A stretch of DNA of 64,000 nucleotides from Phocoena phocoena (Eukaryota; Chordata; Mammalia; Artiodactyla; Phocoenidae), in contig NC_089230.1 in NCBI RefSeq assembly GCF_963924675.1, positions 5,457,001-5,521,000 of the forward strand, read 5' to 3'. Each line of letters starts with the position of its first letter. Position 1 is the stretch's first letter. Under the pieces are notes generated by a model. It had not been told where the DNA came from. It saw only the letters and a list, made by a program, of their open reading frames with translations, and searched no databases. Below are positions 1-10,185 of the stretch, piece after piece. The position numbers and the translations under genes are program-made.

Positions 1-2289
1 TGTTTCATAGAGGCTGTATCTTCCTGAATGCTGAGGATGTCAAACACGTTTCTACAAGTTTCTTCTGGATCCTATGCCAAACGTTGTTGAGGTACAGTTT
101 TCTTCTGACTATTCATGATATTTTCTCCCGCGTGTAGCAACTTGCTTTGAATGGCCCCGTGTGGCTGGGTTATTGTTATTGTTCTCGCTTTTATGGAGGA
201 GAGAGAGCGCTAAACCCAGAGTCTACAGGTTGCTCTTGGCACCTCCTATCCTCCCGGCTGCTATGGGAATCCCCTTCTGCTTTCGATAGGCAAAGCTTCC
301 AGTGACTTCTTCCTGGGATTGCTCTGCTGGATTTTGATAGATCTGTGTTCTCCTCACTGGATGTCTCACCGGACAGAAGTCTAAAATCCACAGTTTGGAT
401 TGCTCACATGGTCCCTCTCATCTCATCCTCACCTACAACGTTTTGCTGTTGCTCTCAGCAATCAATACTTCATTGCCAACGCTGACTACTTCACACCGGG
501 ATTCTTTTGCAGTTTCTGACCCAGAATAACTCAAGAAGGTGTAAATAAGAAAGTGGGAGAGGAAGAGGAGGACCTGTAGTGATGCCATAAAGCAACAGAA
601 ATGGAACAATGTGTTAAATGTGCACTGTTCCCGTTATTACTCGATGACCCCACTTGGGGTCTTGAGCCAAGGAGAGAAGCAGAGAGTAAAGGGTCTTCTT
701 ATCTCTTTTTATGTTAGAAATCGTAGAACCACTGAATGTGTCCATTTCTCATTCCAGTATTATCAACCTTCCATTTAGTTGAAATAAACCCCAGATTCCA
801 GAAATAGATAGGCAGGTAATCCCATTCACAGTTCCACAGGGAGTTTATATATTTTGCTTTGCCTTCAGAGATATTAATTATCGATGAATTAGAATTCAAG
901 AAAAGATGTTAAAGAACTGCTAGCTGGTGATGGTGAGGTTAACTTTTGCCCCTGGAATGAGCCAAAATTTTACTAATAGTACCTTTTGAAAATAAGGTAC
1001 ACACAGCTGTTATATGTTATGCCAATTATGTGTATCAGTCCGCTTCTGGATCAACTAGCTTCCTTCCAGAATTCCACCTGAAAAATGCAGTTTACGTATG
1101 TAATACTTTTCACACTGTGCTGGAACCGCGCATTACCTTGCATAGTTAATCACTATTCTTTGCTGAGTAAAGTTTGGCTTTCAGCGATGTAGACAGAGTG
1201 AGAAGAAGCAAGCTGAGTTAGAAGATTCAGGATCAGTATATAATAGCAGAAGCCCAGGAAGGCAAACTAGGATATCTACCAAGAGAAACTCTCATTGCTT
1301 CTGGAACTGTAAATGATCAAATTCATACATAGTTACTATTCCCTGACAGATCATGTTTACTGAGTTCTTAATGTTTTCACTCATCAGCAAATGACCTCTA
1401 GGATGTGTCCTTAGAACACAACACTTCTCTCTTAACTCATTTAAGTATCTTCAAAATACTTAAATCAAATAAAATTGAAAATCAATCCACCTTGGCCTAC
1501 AATACTCTAATTTGGACTGTTTTAATTGTAAGTGGTATAATCAAAATATTTCTTAGAAGTTCTCTTTCTGCCCTTCAGTGTTTTCAGTGGGGCTATGAGG
1601 GAGAGACTCCTGAGAAGGCAGGGATCCCAAAATGAACAGTTTATTGTAAAGAAAAGAACAGACTTCCGGTATTGCTGCTGTTCGGATGGGTGCTGGAGAA
1701 AAGGATACTGTGCTCTCCAGATAGTTCCCGGGGAGAATGTTCTGGCCTTTTTTGTTTATCGATAAAACTTGTGCATCATCTTTAGAAAATGTAGCATTTT
1801 TACTAGAATTTAACATATTCAAAAATTATGACTTGTTAGGAAGAATAAGTCACATTTGGAAAAGGTTTTAATATAACTCAGTATTATATATCCTTCCTGA
1901 AGGCCTTTGAAGATTAGCGCTTCACTCAGCTGATGCATGAAGGGAAAGGAAAATTGGTTTTTAATAAAGTCGCTTTTGAAGAGTCGTTTTTCTTTCCACA
2001 TTGCTTTTCACAGCAGGTATCACTGTCCTCTTGTTTGGTTTCACTTTCTATGTCTTGGTGGAAATTGGAAGCGGTCAGTTACATATCTCTTACAGAAATC
2101 TCAAAGACATGAGAGCAAATTTTAAAGTTGACTCAATTTACATAGTGACGGAAGAACTGCCAAAATTCTAGAACTCTAATGACACTTAATTCGAATCAAT
2201 AAACTAGGGACCACTGATCAGATTAAGTAATCCAGACTGTGGGAAATGACCCAATGTTGAACTATTTTGTTCTTGTTTTGGCCAAACCA
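1..2289. other. Intronic stretch, nothing assigned
   Basis: The composition is mixed to AT-rich. Open frames of 60-90 codons occur on both strands but show no family text, so they are treated as chance. No repeat could be named with confidence. Confidence 0.5.
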
Positions 2290-2820
2290 TATGGCAACAC
2301 TACCTCTGAGACAGTGAGGATGGGGTTCCCCTGTATCCTAGGAGACTAGGCAGGTGTACCGTCAATCATCCTGGGCAGCGGTCCATCCTGGAGTTGGGAG
2401 TGAGTGGAACTCGGGGTGGGGAAGCAGGGACCTGCTCATTCCTCTGAAGCCATGGGGTGTTTGGGCCCCGAACCAGTGGGTAAAATGCCTGGGGCAGCTC
2501 TGGCTGGGAAAGGGTGGGATTTCCTCTGCCCATGACCTGCTCAGAGGTACCAACCTCTGCTTTTCAATCACCAGCAGTGACAAAAGCTGAAGCAGCAGCA
2601 ACAGTGCAGGTCGGCAACTCTGGTGCAGGCAGAGTCTGGGGGCTTAAGGGGATAGCAGAGGGGGCCAGTCCTGGCCATTTGGACTTGAGAAGAGGCCGGA
2701 ACCCCCTCCTGGAATCTTGTCACTGTAGGGTGGCTCTATTTCAAGGGCTGTCAGCAGGATGGCAGCTAGGTGAGGAGACTGGACTGGAAGTGGCTAAGGG
2801 TCTTGTCTGGGGGCCATGAG
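2290..2820. other. GC-richer unassigned block
   Basis: This block is visibly richer in G and C than its surroundings and carries overlapping open frames on both strands (about 80-100 codons). The translations show no recognisable domain. It may be a degraded LTR or other old repeat. It is not CpG-dense enough to call an island. Confidence 0.4.
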
Positions 2821-2852
2821 ATGCCATTGCACTGGACAATGAAAATCTCATA

Positions 2853-2863
2853 AAACACTTTTA
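2853..2863. repeat. Left target-site duplication of the antisense L1
   Basis: aaacactttta, identical to 3414-3424. The pair brackets the insertion. Confidence 0.7.
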
Positions 2864-3413
2864 TTTTTTTCTTAAAACCTGTTAATATGAGAATTTTCAA
2901 ATACATATACAAAAGTAAAGAGAATGATGAACCCACATACCCATCACCCAACTTTAACAGTTATCAACATTTTGCCATACATCTTCATCTGTCCTTCACC
3001 TCAATTCTTCCTCTCTCCTGGATTTACTTATTTATTTATTTTTGTTAGTTTCTTCTTTATAACAAAGTGAATCAGCTATACATATACATATACCCTCGTA
3101 TCTCCTCCCTCTTGCGTCTCCCTCCCACCCTCCCTATCCTACCCCTCTAGGTGGTCACAAAGCACCGAGCTGATCTCCCTGTGCTATGCGGCTGCTTCCC
3201 ACTAGCTATCTATTTTACATTTAGTAGTGTATATATGTCCATGCCACTCTCTCACTTCATCCCAGCTTACCCTTCCCCCTGCCCATGTCCTCAAGTCCAT
3301 TCTCTACACCTGCGTCTTTATTCCTGTCCTGCCCCTAGGTTCTTCAGAACCATTTTTGTTTGTTTTTTAGATTCCATATATATGTGCTAGCGTACAGTAT
3401 TTGTTTTTCTCAG
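2864..3413 (-). mobile_element. Antisense 5'-truncated L1 3' end, possibly with 3' transduced flank
   Basis: Bases about 3040-3413 are the reverse complement of the same L1 3' UTR found at 12819-13140, at high similarity. This includes the G-rich tract (here C-rich) and the segment around gtggtcacaaagcaccgagc. The element is flanked by an 11-base direct repeat, aaacactttta, at 2853-2863 and 3414-3424. A T run at 2864-2870 (the poly(A) tail in element orientation) lies against the left repeat. A second A/T-rich tail remnant sits at about 3016-3043. Between the two tails lie about 145 bases of non-L1 sequence (2871-3015). The target reads CTTT/AAAAG in element orientation, a typical L1 endonuclease site. 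Confidence 0.8.
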
Positions 3414-3424
3414 AAACACTTTTA
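3414..3424. repeat. Right target-site duplication of the antisense L1
   Basis: aaacactttta, identical to 2853-2863. Confidence 0.7.
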
Positions 3425-3989
3425 AAGGGGTGCTCTTAGCCAACTAGTCTGTAGGGACTCAGGCCAGAATAAATTGGCCACAAAAAGGAAGCACAATCTC
3501 ATTTTATAGACAAACAGATAAAGCCAGTGACAGGATTACTCGAGAGACACCCCCCCCCCCCGCCCCAGATAATCCACTGTAGACAAAAAAGTTCAAGTAT
3601 TTAATAACATTGATCTTTTCTCCATTCCAGATTTTTTTTCTTAAAATTATGAATTCTGCTGCATAAAAGTTACTAAATATAATTGTGTTTGTATTGTATA
3701 TTATACACTTTACTTCTGAATGTACTAATGTTAATGCTTATGTCTTTACTATGAAACATTTTAAGTTAGTGTAAACCTCATGCAATTTAGTTTATTTATG
3801 TCACTAAGCTGTACTGCAGTATCAATGATGGGATATATTAGGAGATTTGGGATGTTTGGCCCCATAAGTCAATTTATAAAAATTACTGCAAAACCTGGGG
3901 ATAGCCTCAGTCTGTTGTGTTTTATTGCTTAATTAGCAAGTTGTCAAAAAGTGGCACCATGTAGAGTGAGTGATGCTTTTTTACCTGTT
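3425..3989. other. Intronic stretch between L1 and PACRG exon
   Basis: AT-rich sequence with a C homopolymer at about 3550-3561. No gene or nameable repeat was seen. Confidence 0.5.
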
Positions 3990-3996
3990 CACTTAC
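3990..3996 (-). other. PACRG: Splice donor of the PACRG exon
   Basis: The minus strand reads AAAA|gtaagtg, close to the consensus 5' splice site. It interrupts the codon after the last lysine in phase 1. Confidence 0.92.
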
Positions 3997-4168
3997 TTTT
4001 TATCGGGATAATGAGCTGTGGAATGACAGGAAGAATCTTGTTCCCCCCGTGTTCCAGCATGTCGTGGATTCCTTGCCGAGCAAAAAATTCATAGGGAAAT
4101 GTCATTTCACAGAGCCCATCAAAAAACAGAGGCAGATAATGATGGTAATCCAGTTTCTCAATTTCTAC
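3997..4168 (-). CDS. PACRG: PACRG internal coding exon (partial gene)
   Basis: Read on the minus strand, this exon encodes 57 complete codons, starting [15 protein letters not shown] and ending [12 protein letters not shown], plus one base (A) of the next codon. The text matches vertebrate PACRG as I remember it, with no stop or gap. PACRG is a helical-repeat (ParcG family) protein that sits with CFAP20 at the inner junction of ciliary and flagellar doublet microtubules; in mammals it shares a bidirectional promoter with PRKN. The acceptor is a pyrimidine-rich run ending ctctcctttcag at 4169-4180; the donor, gtaagtg, is at 3990-3996. The exon enters in phase 0 and leaves in phase 1, and in human the residue after the final K is N, which fits the dangling A. 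The open frame extends upstream to 4246, but that part is intron. The exon carries a central stretch of the protein, so both ends of the gene lie outside the window. A retrocopy is unlikely because both flanks are splice sites. Confidence 0.96.
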
Positions 4169-4190
4169 CTGAAAGGAGAGAGAAAAAATG
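4169..4190 (-). other. PACRG: Splice acceptor and polypyrimidine tract of the PACRG exon
   Basis: On the minus strand the bases just before the exon read as a T/C-rich run (cattttttctctctcctttc) followed by AG. This is a strong mammalian 3' splice site and fixes the exon start at 4168. Confidence 0.9.
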
Positions 4191-4516
4191 CTATGTGAAA
4201 ACAAAAATGAGGCAAAGCATGGCTGGGCCAACTGTGAAGCTGTCACTAACTTAGGAGAAGCAAGTTCTTCAGAACTTCAGGAAGACTTTATTAGTCAACT
4301 CACGTAACAACCTGAAGTATGTTGTCACATCTTTAATCTAGTAGTAATGAGGTTAAAATCATTGACCTTTAAATATTAACAGATTAAAATCATTAATAAT
4401 CTACATTGAGAGCATTTTAGTACTTTTTTTGGGGGGGGGTTCTTAGGTTAAATTTTTACCATTTGGCACAAAGGTAACACTGAAAAGGGATTCAAAAAGT
4501 CCATGGTATGTATGCT

Positions 4517-4519
<3 letters not shown>
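4191..4519. other. Intronic stretch 5' of the exon acceptor
   Basis: AT-rich, with a T run followed by a G run at about 4423-4438. Nothing else was recognised. Confidence 0.5.

Positions 4520-4564
<45 letters not shown>
4520..4564. repeat. (TA)n microsatellite
   Basis: About 45 uninterrupted bases of alternating T and A, roughly 350 bases upstream of the PACRG exon in gene direction. Confidence 0.97.
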
Positions 4565-4569
<5 letters not shown>

Positions 4570-5270
4570 ATAAAATGGGAAAGAAACAGTTGAAAGGAGA
4601 TTAACATCTGAATTTCTAACAAAAATCTAATAGGTATTGCACATTAATATATTCTTGTGAGATATGTCTCTTCAGGACCTGGCAAATATGAGAGTAAGGG
4701 GTAAAATATGATTCCATGGATGTCTCCTGGAGCCTGCATGTCAGGTAGAATGTTGGTGCCATCAGGAAAAAATGGGGAAGACACACACTGAGCTGAACCT
4801 AAACAGACCATGGACCCCTCAGAATTAAAATATCCCAAACTCTCCTCTGCTTCTTCTGGGGCCAGAGACATACCACTTTTCCTCTGCTTCTTCTGGGACC
4901 AGAGATATACCACTTTTCCACTTCTATATACATCATTCGCAATAATGCTTGCATGACCTTTTGTCCAGATCTTTGCAATAGTATCAAGCACTATAAGGAA
5001 TAGGAACAAAATTTCCAGAACAGAGCAAAGAGATGGCACTTTGGCAGCTGTTCACATGTAGATTTGCTCTAGCCTGGGTCCTCTACTATCTAGAGTATCC
5101 ATGACCTGACTTTCTACCCGCAAGGTGACAGGAGTGATGGTGATGGATGGAAAGAGGCCAACAGACAGACTGTGGATATAACACACCTACAGAGCAAAGG
5201 ATGCAGTGTTCCCAGTAAGAGGTGCAAATTTCCCTGATTTTCATGTCCTTATGAAGGTACCCAGCTTCCA

Positions 5271-5278
<8 letters not shown>
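4565..5278. other. Unassigned segment between two TA tracts
   Basis: It holds a 131-codon minus-strand open frame (4644-5039) with a hydrophobic start but no recognisable family. Part of that frame comes from a 37-base tandem duplication at 4844-4917. An old LTR or other repeat is possible. It is not called as a gene. Confidence 0.4.
4844..4917. repeat. 37-base tandem duplication
   Basis: Two adjacent copies, 4844-4880 and 4881-4917, both beginning cctctgcttcttctggg. They differ at two positions. Confidence 0.9.

Positions 5279-5317
<39 letters not shown>
5279..5317. repeat. (TA)n microsatellite
   Basis: About 38 uninterrupted bases of TA repeat. Confidence 0.97.
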
Positions 5318-5321
<4 letters not shown>

Positions 5322-6405
5322 GTGAGGAGCCCACCAAGACCTCAGAGAAACCTTTTTACATTAGGAGGTTTTCATACCCTCCAGTTGTCTCCCAGCATTC
5401 TGGAGTTTCTAGCCATATGCCTGCCTGGGCCTGGGTGTGAGTAACTGATAACAACCCAACCACATTTCTGAGTGCTTACTATAAGTCCGGGTGAATCAAA
5501 TGTCTTACAATTCTCCAAGCAGGAGGTCTGTCTCCAGACTGCTCATGAACTACCCAGCCAACTAAGGAAGTAAGCACTCAGATTCGAATATTCATGCCCT
5601 TTGGGAAGTGGAGCTTGGAAAATGAATCCTAAATGGAGGTATGTACAGATACGTTTTACTTTATATTCCTTCGATAGTTGTAAAAGTTGCTTTATTCATA
5701 GTAAAAGTTTATGAAGTATATATTTAATACCAACCCTCTCAAGGATTGTTGTGTATTTGAGAACATTTTAGAACATTATTTTGCACAATTAAAAATATAT
5801 CGTTACATCATTCAGCTCCAAAAGTATTATACAATGTTGTTACCTATAATTTTACCTTGTAACTTAACTTCATAATAAAAGTGTCATCTGTACTATATTT
5901 TGACTTGTACTTTTGATATTTTGCTAAATTTTTAAGCCCATTGTCACAGTTTTACATATGTCTCTTATAAAGTAGAAAATCATTAAATTTTCTACTTTAA
6001 TATGATCTAAGACTTTGTATTTTAATATATTAAGCATTCACATTTACGGCTATGTCTAGTTAACTTCTGTCATCTTATTTTTTTGGTCTCTGAATTTCAT
6101 TTTTCATTTACTTTTTCCTTTCAACTTTGTATTTTTGTTATGTGGATTGTTTTCTTTACATTTTTGTGTCTGATGATTTGAAAGATAAAGCCTGTTTAAA
6201 TATTTTATTGGAGCTATCTCACAGTGTTCTCAAATATTTTAAAACATATGTATCTTAGTTAAAAATCTAAGTTAAAAATCTCCTACTAAGATTACTGACA
6301 TGCCAATTTTTCTTTGGAATTTTGTTGGTTTTTTGGTATGATTTGGGGCAACAATTCCAACATCAACAACAGCAACAAAAAAGAGCCAAGTTTATGATAC
6401 CAGAC
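5318..6405. other. AT-rich intron
   Basis: About 5465-5590 faintly resembles an antisense MIR (cttactataagtccggg, then tcttacaattctcc), but this is too degraded to call. The rest is AT-rich with no gene. Confidence 0.4.
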
Positions 6406-6598
6406 ACTACTGTAAATACTTATGTGTATTAGTTCACTTAATCCTCATAACAGTTCTAAGAGGTAGGTATTACTGGCATCCCAATTTTCAGTATAAGTAA
6501 ACGGAGGCACAGAGAGGTTTAATAACTTGCCTAAGGTTTGCAGCTAGTTAGTGCTAGAGCTGGATTCAAGCCCAAGCTGTCTGGCTGCAGGACATGAT
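6406..6598 (-). mobile_element. MIR SINE, antisense
   Basis: Contains the antisense MIR landmarks in order: agttcacttaatcctcataa, gaggtaggtatta, a degraded preserved-core ggaggcacagagaggtttaa, and gctagagctggattcaag. Ends are approximate. Confidence 0.88.
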
Positions 6599-6811
6599 AG
6601 TACTTATCAGGCTATGTGGTGAGGCACATCAGGGTTCAGCATTATTGTAATCTCCTTGTAAACTGGTCCCTTTATCCTCCTGTCTTTATCCTCTTTATCA
6701 TTATTAATGCAGTCTGTCTTAGTCTAATCTAACTCTAATATTGCTATCACTGTTTTGTCTACTTTATCTTTCTCTATATTTTACTTTCTTCCTTCCTCTG
6801 ACATTATGTTT

Positions 6812-6827
6812 AAGAATATCTTTTTTA
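6812..6827. repeat. Left target-site duplication of full-length L1
   Basis: aagaatatctttt followed by TTA; the first 13 bases match 13190-13202 exactly, and the wider 16 bases differ at one position. Confidence 0.85.
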
Positions 6828-7544
6828 GGTGGAGCACCAGAAGCAAAGCCGTGAGAAGGCTGGAGGGAGCGGGTACCCCTTCCGCGGGCCATGTCTGGTT
6901 GTCACACTCTGGAGGGAGACTATTGCTTACTGCAGTGCTGCGTGCAGGACAAGGAACATCCAAGATACCTGATCCCAGAGATTTGCAAACGGTTTTACCA
7001 TTTGGGCTGGGTCACTGGGACTGGAGTAGGAATTAGCTTGAAGCGTGGCCGTGTGGCTGACAGGATGTTGGTGCTCCAGCCGGGTCTCAGGCCTGAGCCT
7101 CTGAGGTGGGAGAGCCAAGTTCAGGACATTGGACCACCAGAGACCTCCAGGCCCCATGTAATATCAATCGGCGAGAGCGCTCCAGAGATCTCTGTCTCAA
7201 TGCTAACACCCGGCTCCACCCAAAGGGCAGCAGGCTCCAGGGCTGGACGTCCCATGACAAACAACTAGCAACACAGGAACACAACCTGATCCATTAGCAG
7301 TGAGGCTGCCTAAAATCATACTAAGTTCACAGACACCCTAAAACACCAAAGGACGCAGCCCTGCCCACCAGAAAGACAAGATCCAGCCCCACCCACCAGA
7401 AAACAGGCACCAGTCCCCTCCACTAGGAAGCCTACACAAGCCCCTAAAACAACCTTACCCAAGGGAGGCAGACACCAAAAACAACGGGAACTACAAACCT
7501 GCAGCCTGCGAAAAGGAGACCCCAAACACAGTAAATTAAGCAAA
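6828..7544 (+). promoter_or_regulatory. L1 5' UTR / internal promoter region
   Basis: This segment lies between the left duplication and the ORF1 start. It is richer in G, C and CpG than the surrounding intron, as expected for an L1 5' UTR with internal promoter. The last part (about 7320-7540) is C/A-rich with repeated ccacc and aggc words. Activity is not shown by the sequence. Confidence 0.75.
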
Positions 7545-8422
7545 ATGGGAAGACAGAAATATGCAGCAGATGAAGGAGCAATGTAAAAACGCACCAGACC
7601 AAACAAATGAAGAGGAAATAGACAGTCTACCTGAAAAAGAATTCAGAGTAATGATAGTAAAGATGATCCAAAATTTTGGAAATAGAATGGAGAAAATACA
7701 AGAAATGTTTAACAAGGACGTAGTAGACCTAAAGAGCAAACAAACAATGATAAACAACACAATAAATGAAATTAAAAATTCTCTAGAAGGAATCGATAGC
7801 AGAATAACTGATGGAGAAGAACAGATAAGTGATCCGGAAGATAAAATAGTGGAAATGACTACTGCAGAGCAGAATAATGAAAAGAACTGAGGACAGTCTC
7901 AGAGCCTCTGGGACAACATTAAACACACAAACATTCGAAATATAGGGGTTCCAGAAGAGGACAGAAGAAAAAGGGTCTGAGAAAATATTTGAAGAGATTA
8001 TAGTTGAAAACTTCCCTAACATGGGAAAGGAAATAGTTAATCAAGTCCAGGAAGCACAAAGAGTCCCATACAGGATAAAACCAAGGAGAAACATGCCAAG
8101 ACACATATTAATCAAACTATCAGAAATTAAATACAATGAAAAAATATTAAAAGCAGTAAGGGAAAAGCAACAAATAACATACAAGGAAATCTCCATAAGG
8201 TTAATAGCTGATCTTTCAGCAGAAACTCTGCAAGTTAGAAGGGAGTGGCAGGACACATTTAAAGCGATGAAAGGGAAAAACCTACAACCAAGATTCCTCT
8301 ACCCAGCAAAGATCTGATTCAGATTCGACAGAGAAATTAAAATCTTTACAGATGAGCAAAAGCTAAGAGAATTCAGCACTATCAAACCAGCTTTACAACA
8401 AATGCTAATGGAACTTCTCTAA
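7545..8422 (+). pseudogene. L1 ORF1 (RNA-binding chaperone), broken
   Basis: ORF1p is the trimeric RNA-binding chaperone of the L1 particle. The start codon at 7545 opens a frame that closes after 13 codons; the body continues in another frame from 7561, so there is an early frameshift. The 7561-7890 part reads as acidic/basic, coiled-coil-like protein (KMIQNFGNRMEKIQEMFNKD) and stops at 7888-7890. The RNA-binding and C-terminal parts follow in another frame from 8021 (MGKEIVNQVQEAQRVPYRIK onward). That frame has a premature TGA at 8315-8317, and the recognisable end is the TAA at 8420-8422. Confidence 0.9.
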
Positions 8423-9831
8423 GCAGGAAACACAAGAGAAGGAAAAGACCTACAATAACAAACCCAGAACAATTAAGAAAATGGTAATAGGAACATACAT
8501 ATCGATAACTACCTTAAATGTAAATGGATTAAATGCTCCAACCAAACGACACAGACTGGCTGAATGGACCCATATACATATGCTGTCTACAAGAGACCCA
8601 GTTCAGACCTAGGGACACATACAGGTTGAAAGTAAGAGGACGGAAAAAGATATTCCATGTAAATGGAAATCAAAAGAAAGCTGGAGTAGCAATTGTCATA
8701 TCTGACAAAATAGGCTTTAAAATAAAGACTATTGCAAGAGACAAAGAAGGCCACTACATAATGATCAAGGGATCGATCCAAGAAGAAGATATAACAATTG
8801 TAAATATTTATGCACCCAACAAAGAGCACCTAAATACATAAGGCAAATGCTAACAGCCATAAAAGGGGAAATCGACAGTAACACACTCATAGTAGGGGAC
8901 TTTTCACCAATGGACAGATCATCCAAAAAGAAAATAAATAAGGAAACACAAGCTTTAAATGACACATTAGACCAGATGGGCCTAATTGCTATTTATAGGA
9001 TATTCCATCCAAAAACCACAGAATACACTTTCTTCTCTAGTGCTCATGGAACATTCTCTAGAATAGATCATATCTTGGGTCACAAATCAAGTAAATTTAA
9101 GAAAATTGAAATCGTATCAAGTATCTCTTCAGACCACAATGCTATGAGACTAGATATCAATTACAAGAAAAAAACTAAAAATTCCAACACATGTAGGCTA
9201 AACAATACACTACTAAATAACCAAGAGTTCACTGAAGAAATCAAAGAGGAAATCAAAAAATACCTAGAAACAAATGACAATGAAAACTCAATGACACAAA
9301 ACCTATGGGATGCAGCAAAAGCAGTTCTAAGGGGGAAGTTTATATCAATAAAATCCTAACTCAAGAAACAAGAAAAATCTCGAATAAACAACCTAACCTT
9401 ATACCTAAAGCAATTAGAGAAAGAAGAGCAAAAAAACCCTCAAACTTAGCAGAAGGAAAGAAATCATAAAGATCAGATCAGAAGTAAATGAAAAAGGAAT
9501 GAAGGAAACAATAGCAAAGATCAATAAAACTAAAAGCTGGTTCTTTGAGAAGATAAACAAAATTGAAAAACCATTAGCCAGACTCATCAAGAAAAAAAGG
9601 GAGAAGACTCAAATCAACAGAATTAGAAATGAAAAAGGAGAATTAACAACTGACCCTGCAGGAATACAAAGGATCATGAGAGATTACTACAAGCAACTAT
9701 ATACCAATAAAATGGACAACCTGGAAGAAATGGACAAATTCTTAAAAAAGCACAAACTTCCAAGACTGAACCAGGAAGAAATAGAAAATATGAACAGACC
9801 AATCACAAGCACTGAAATTAAAACTGTGATT

Positions 9832-9846
9832 AAAAATCTTCCAACA
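9832..9846. repeat. Left target-site duplication of nested SINE 1
   Basis: aaaaatcttccaaca, identical to 10171-10185. The site reads TT/AAAA. Confidence 0.95.
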
Positions 9847-10170
9847 GGGCTTCCCTGGTGGCGCAGTGGTTGAGAATCTGCCTGCTAATGCAGGGGACAC
9901 AGGTTCAAGCCCCGGTCTGGGAGGATCCCACATGCCGCGGAGCAACTAGGCCCGTGAGCCACAACTACTGAGCCTGCGCGTCTGGAGCCTGTGCTCCGCA
10001 ATGAGAGAGGCCACGACAGTGAGAGGCCTGCGCACCGCGATGAAGAGTGGGCCCTGCTCACCGCAACTAGAGAAAGCCCTCGCACAGAAACGAAGACCGA
10101 ACACAGCCAAAAATAAATTAATTAATTAATAAACTCCTACCCTCAACATCTTCTTTAAAAAAAAAAAAAA
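9847..10170 (+). mobile_element. CHR-2-type SINE, long form, inside L1 ORF2
   Basis: Starts gggcttccctggtggcgcag (tRNA-like head with A and B box text, ggttcaagcccc). It keeps the long 3' region (accgcgatgaagagtgg ... gaaacgaagaccgaacacag) and ends in an A-rich tail with an internal AATTAATTAAT stretch. A perfect 15-base duplication surrounds it. The inserted strand is the same as L1. Confidence 0.95.
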
Positions 10171-10185
10171 AAAAATCTTCCAACA
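10171..10185. repeat. Right target-site duplication of nested SINE 1
   Basis: aaaaatcttccaaca, identical to 9832-9846; L1 ORF2 text resumes directly after it. Confidence 0.95.

Larger units (their letters stand above)
1..3989 (-). other. PACRG: PACRG intron downstream of the exon (partial)
   Basis: This lies after the donor in gene direction. It contains an antisense L1 insertion at 2864-3413 and a GC-richer block near 2290-2820. No exon was recognised. The intron continues beyond the window start. Confidence 0.8.

Noticed and set aside
3151..3390. 79-codon open frame nearly identical to the reverse-strand frame at 12815-13033
   Set aside because: Both are translations of the antisense strand of the same L1 3' UTR.
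4169..4246. Upstream extension of the PACRG frame to a Met codon
   Set aside because: The extension crosses the acceptor site and polypyrimidine tract; it reads as intron by chance.
4644..5039. 131-codon minus-strand open frame with a hydrophobic start
   Set aside because: No family text was recognised. Part of the frame is a tandem duplication, and there is no splice or promoter context.
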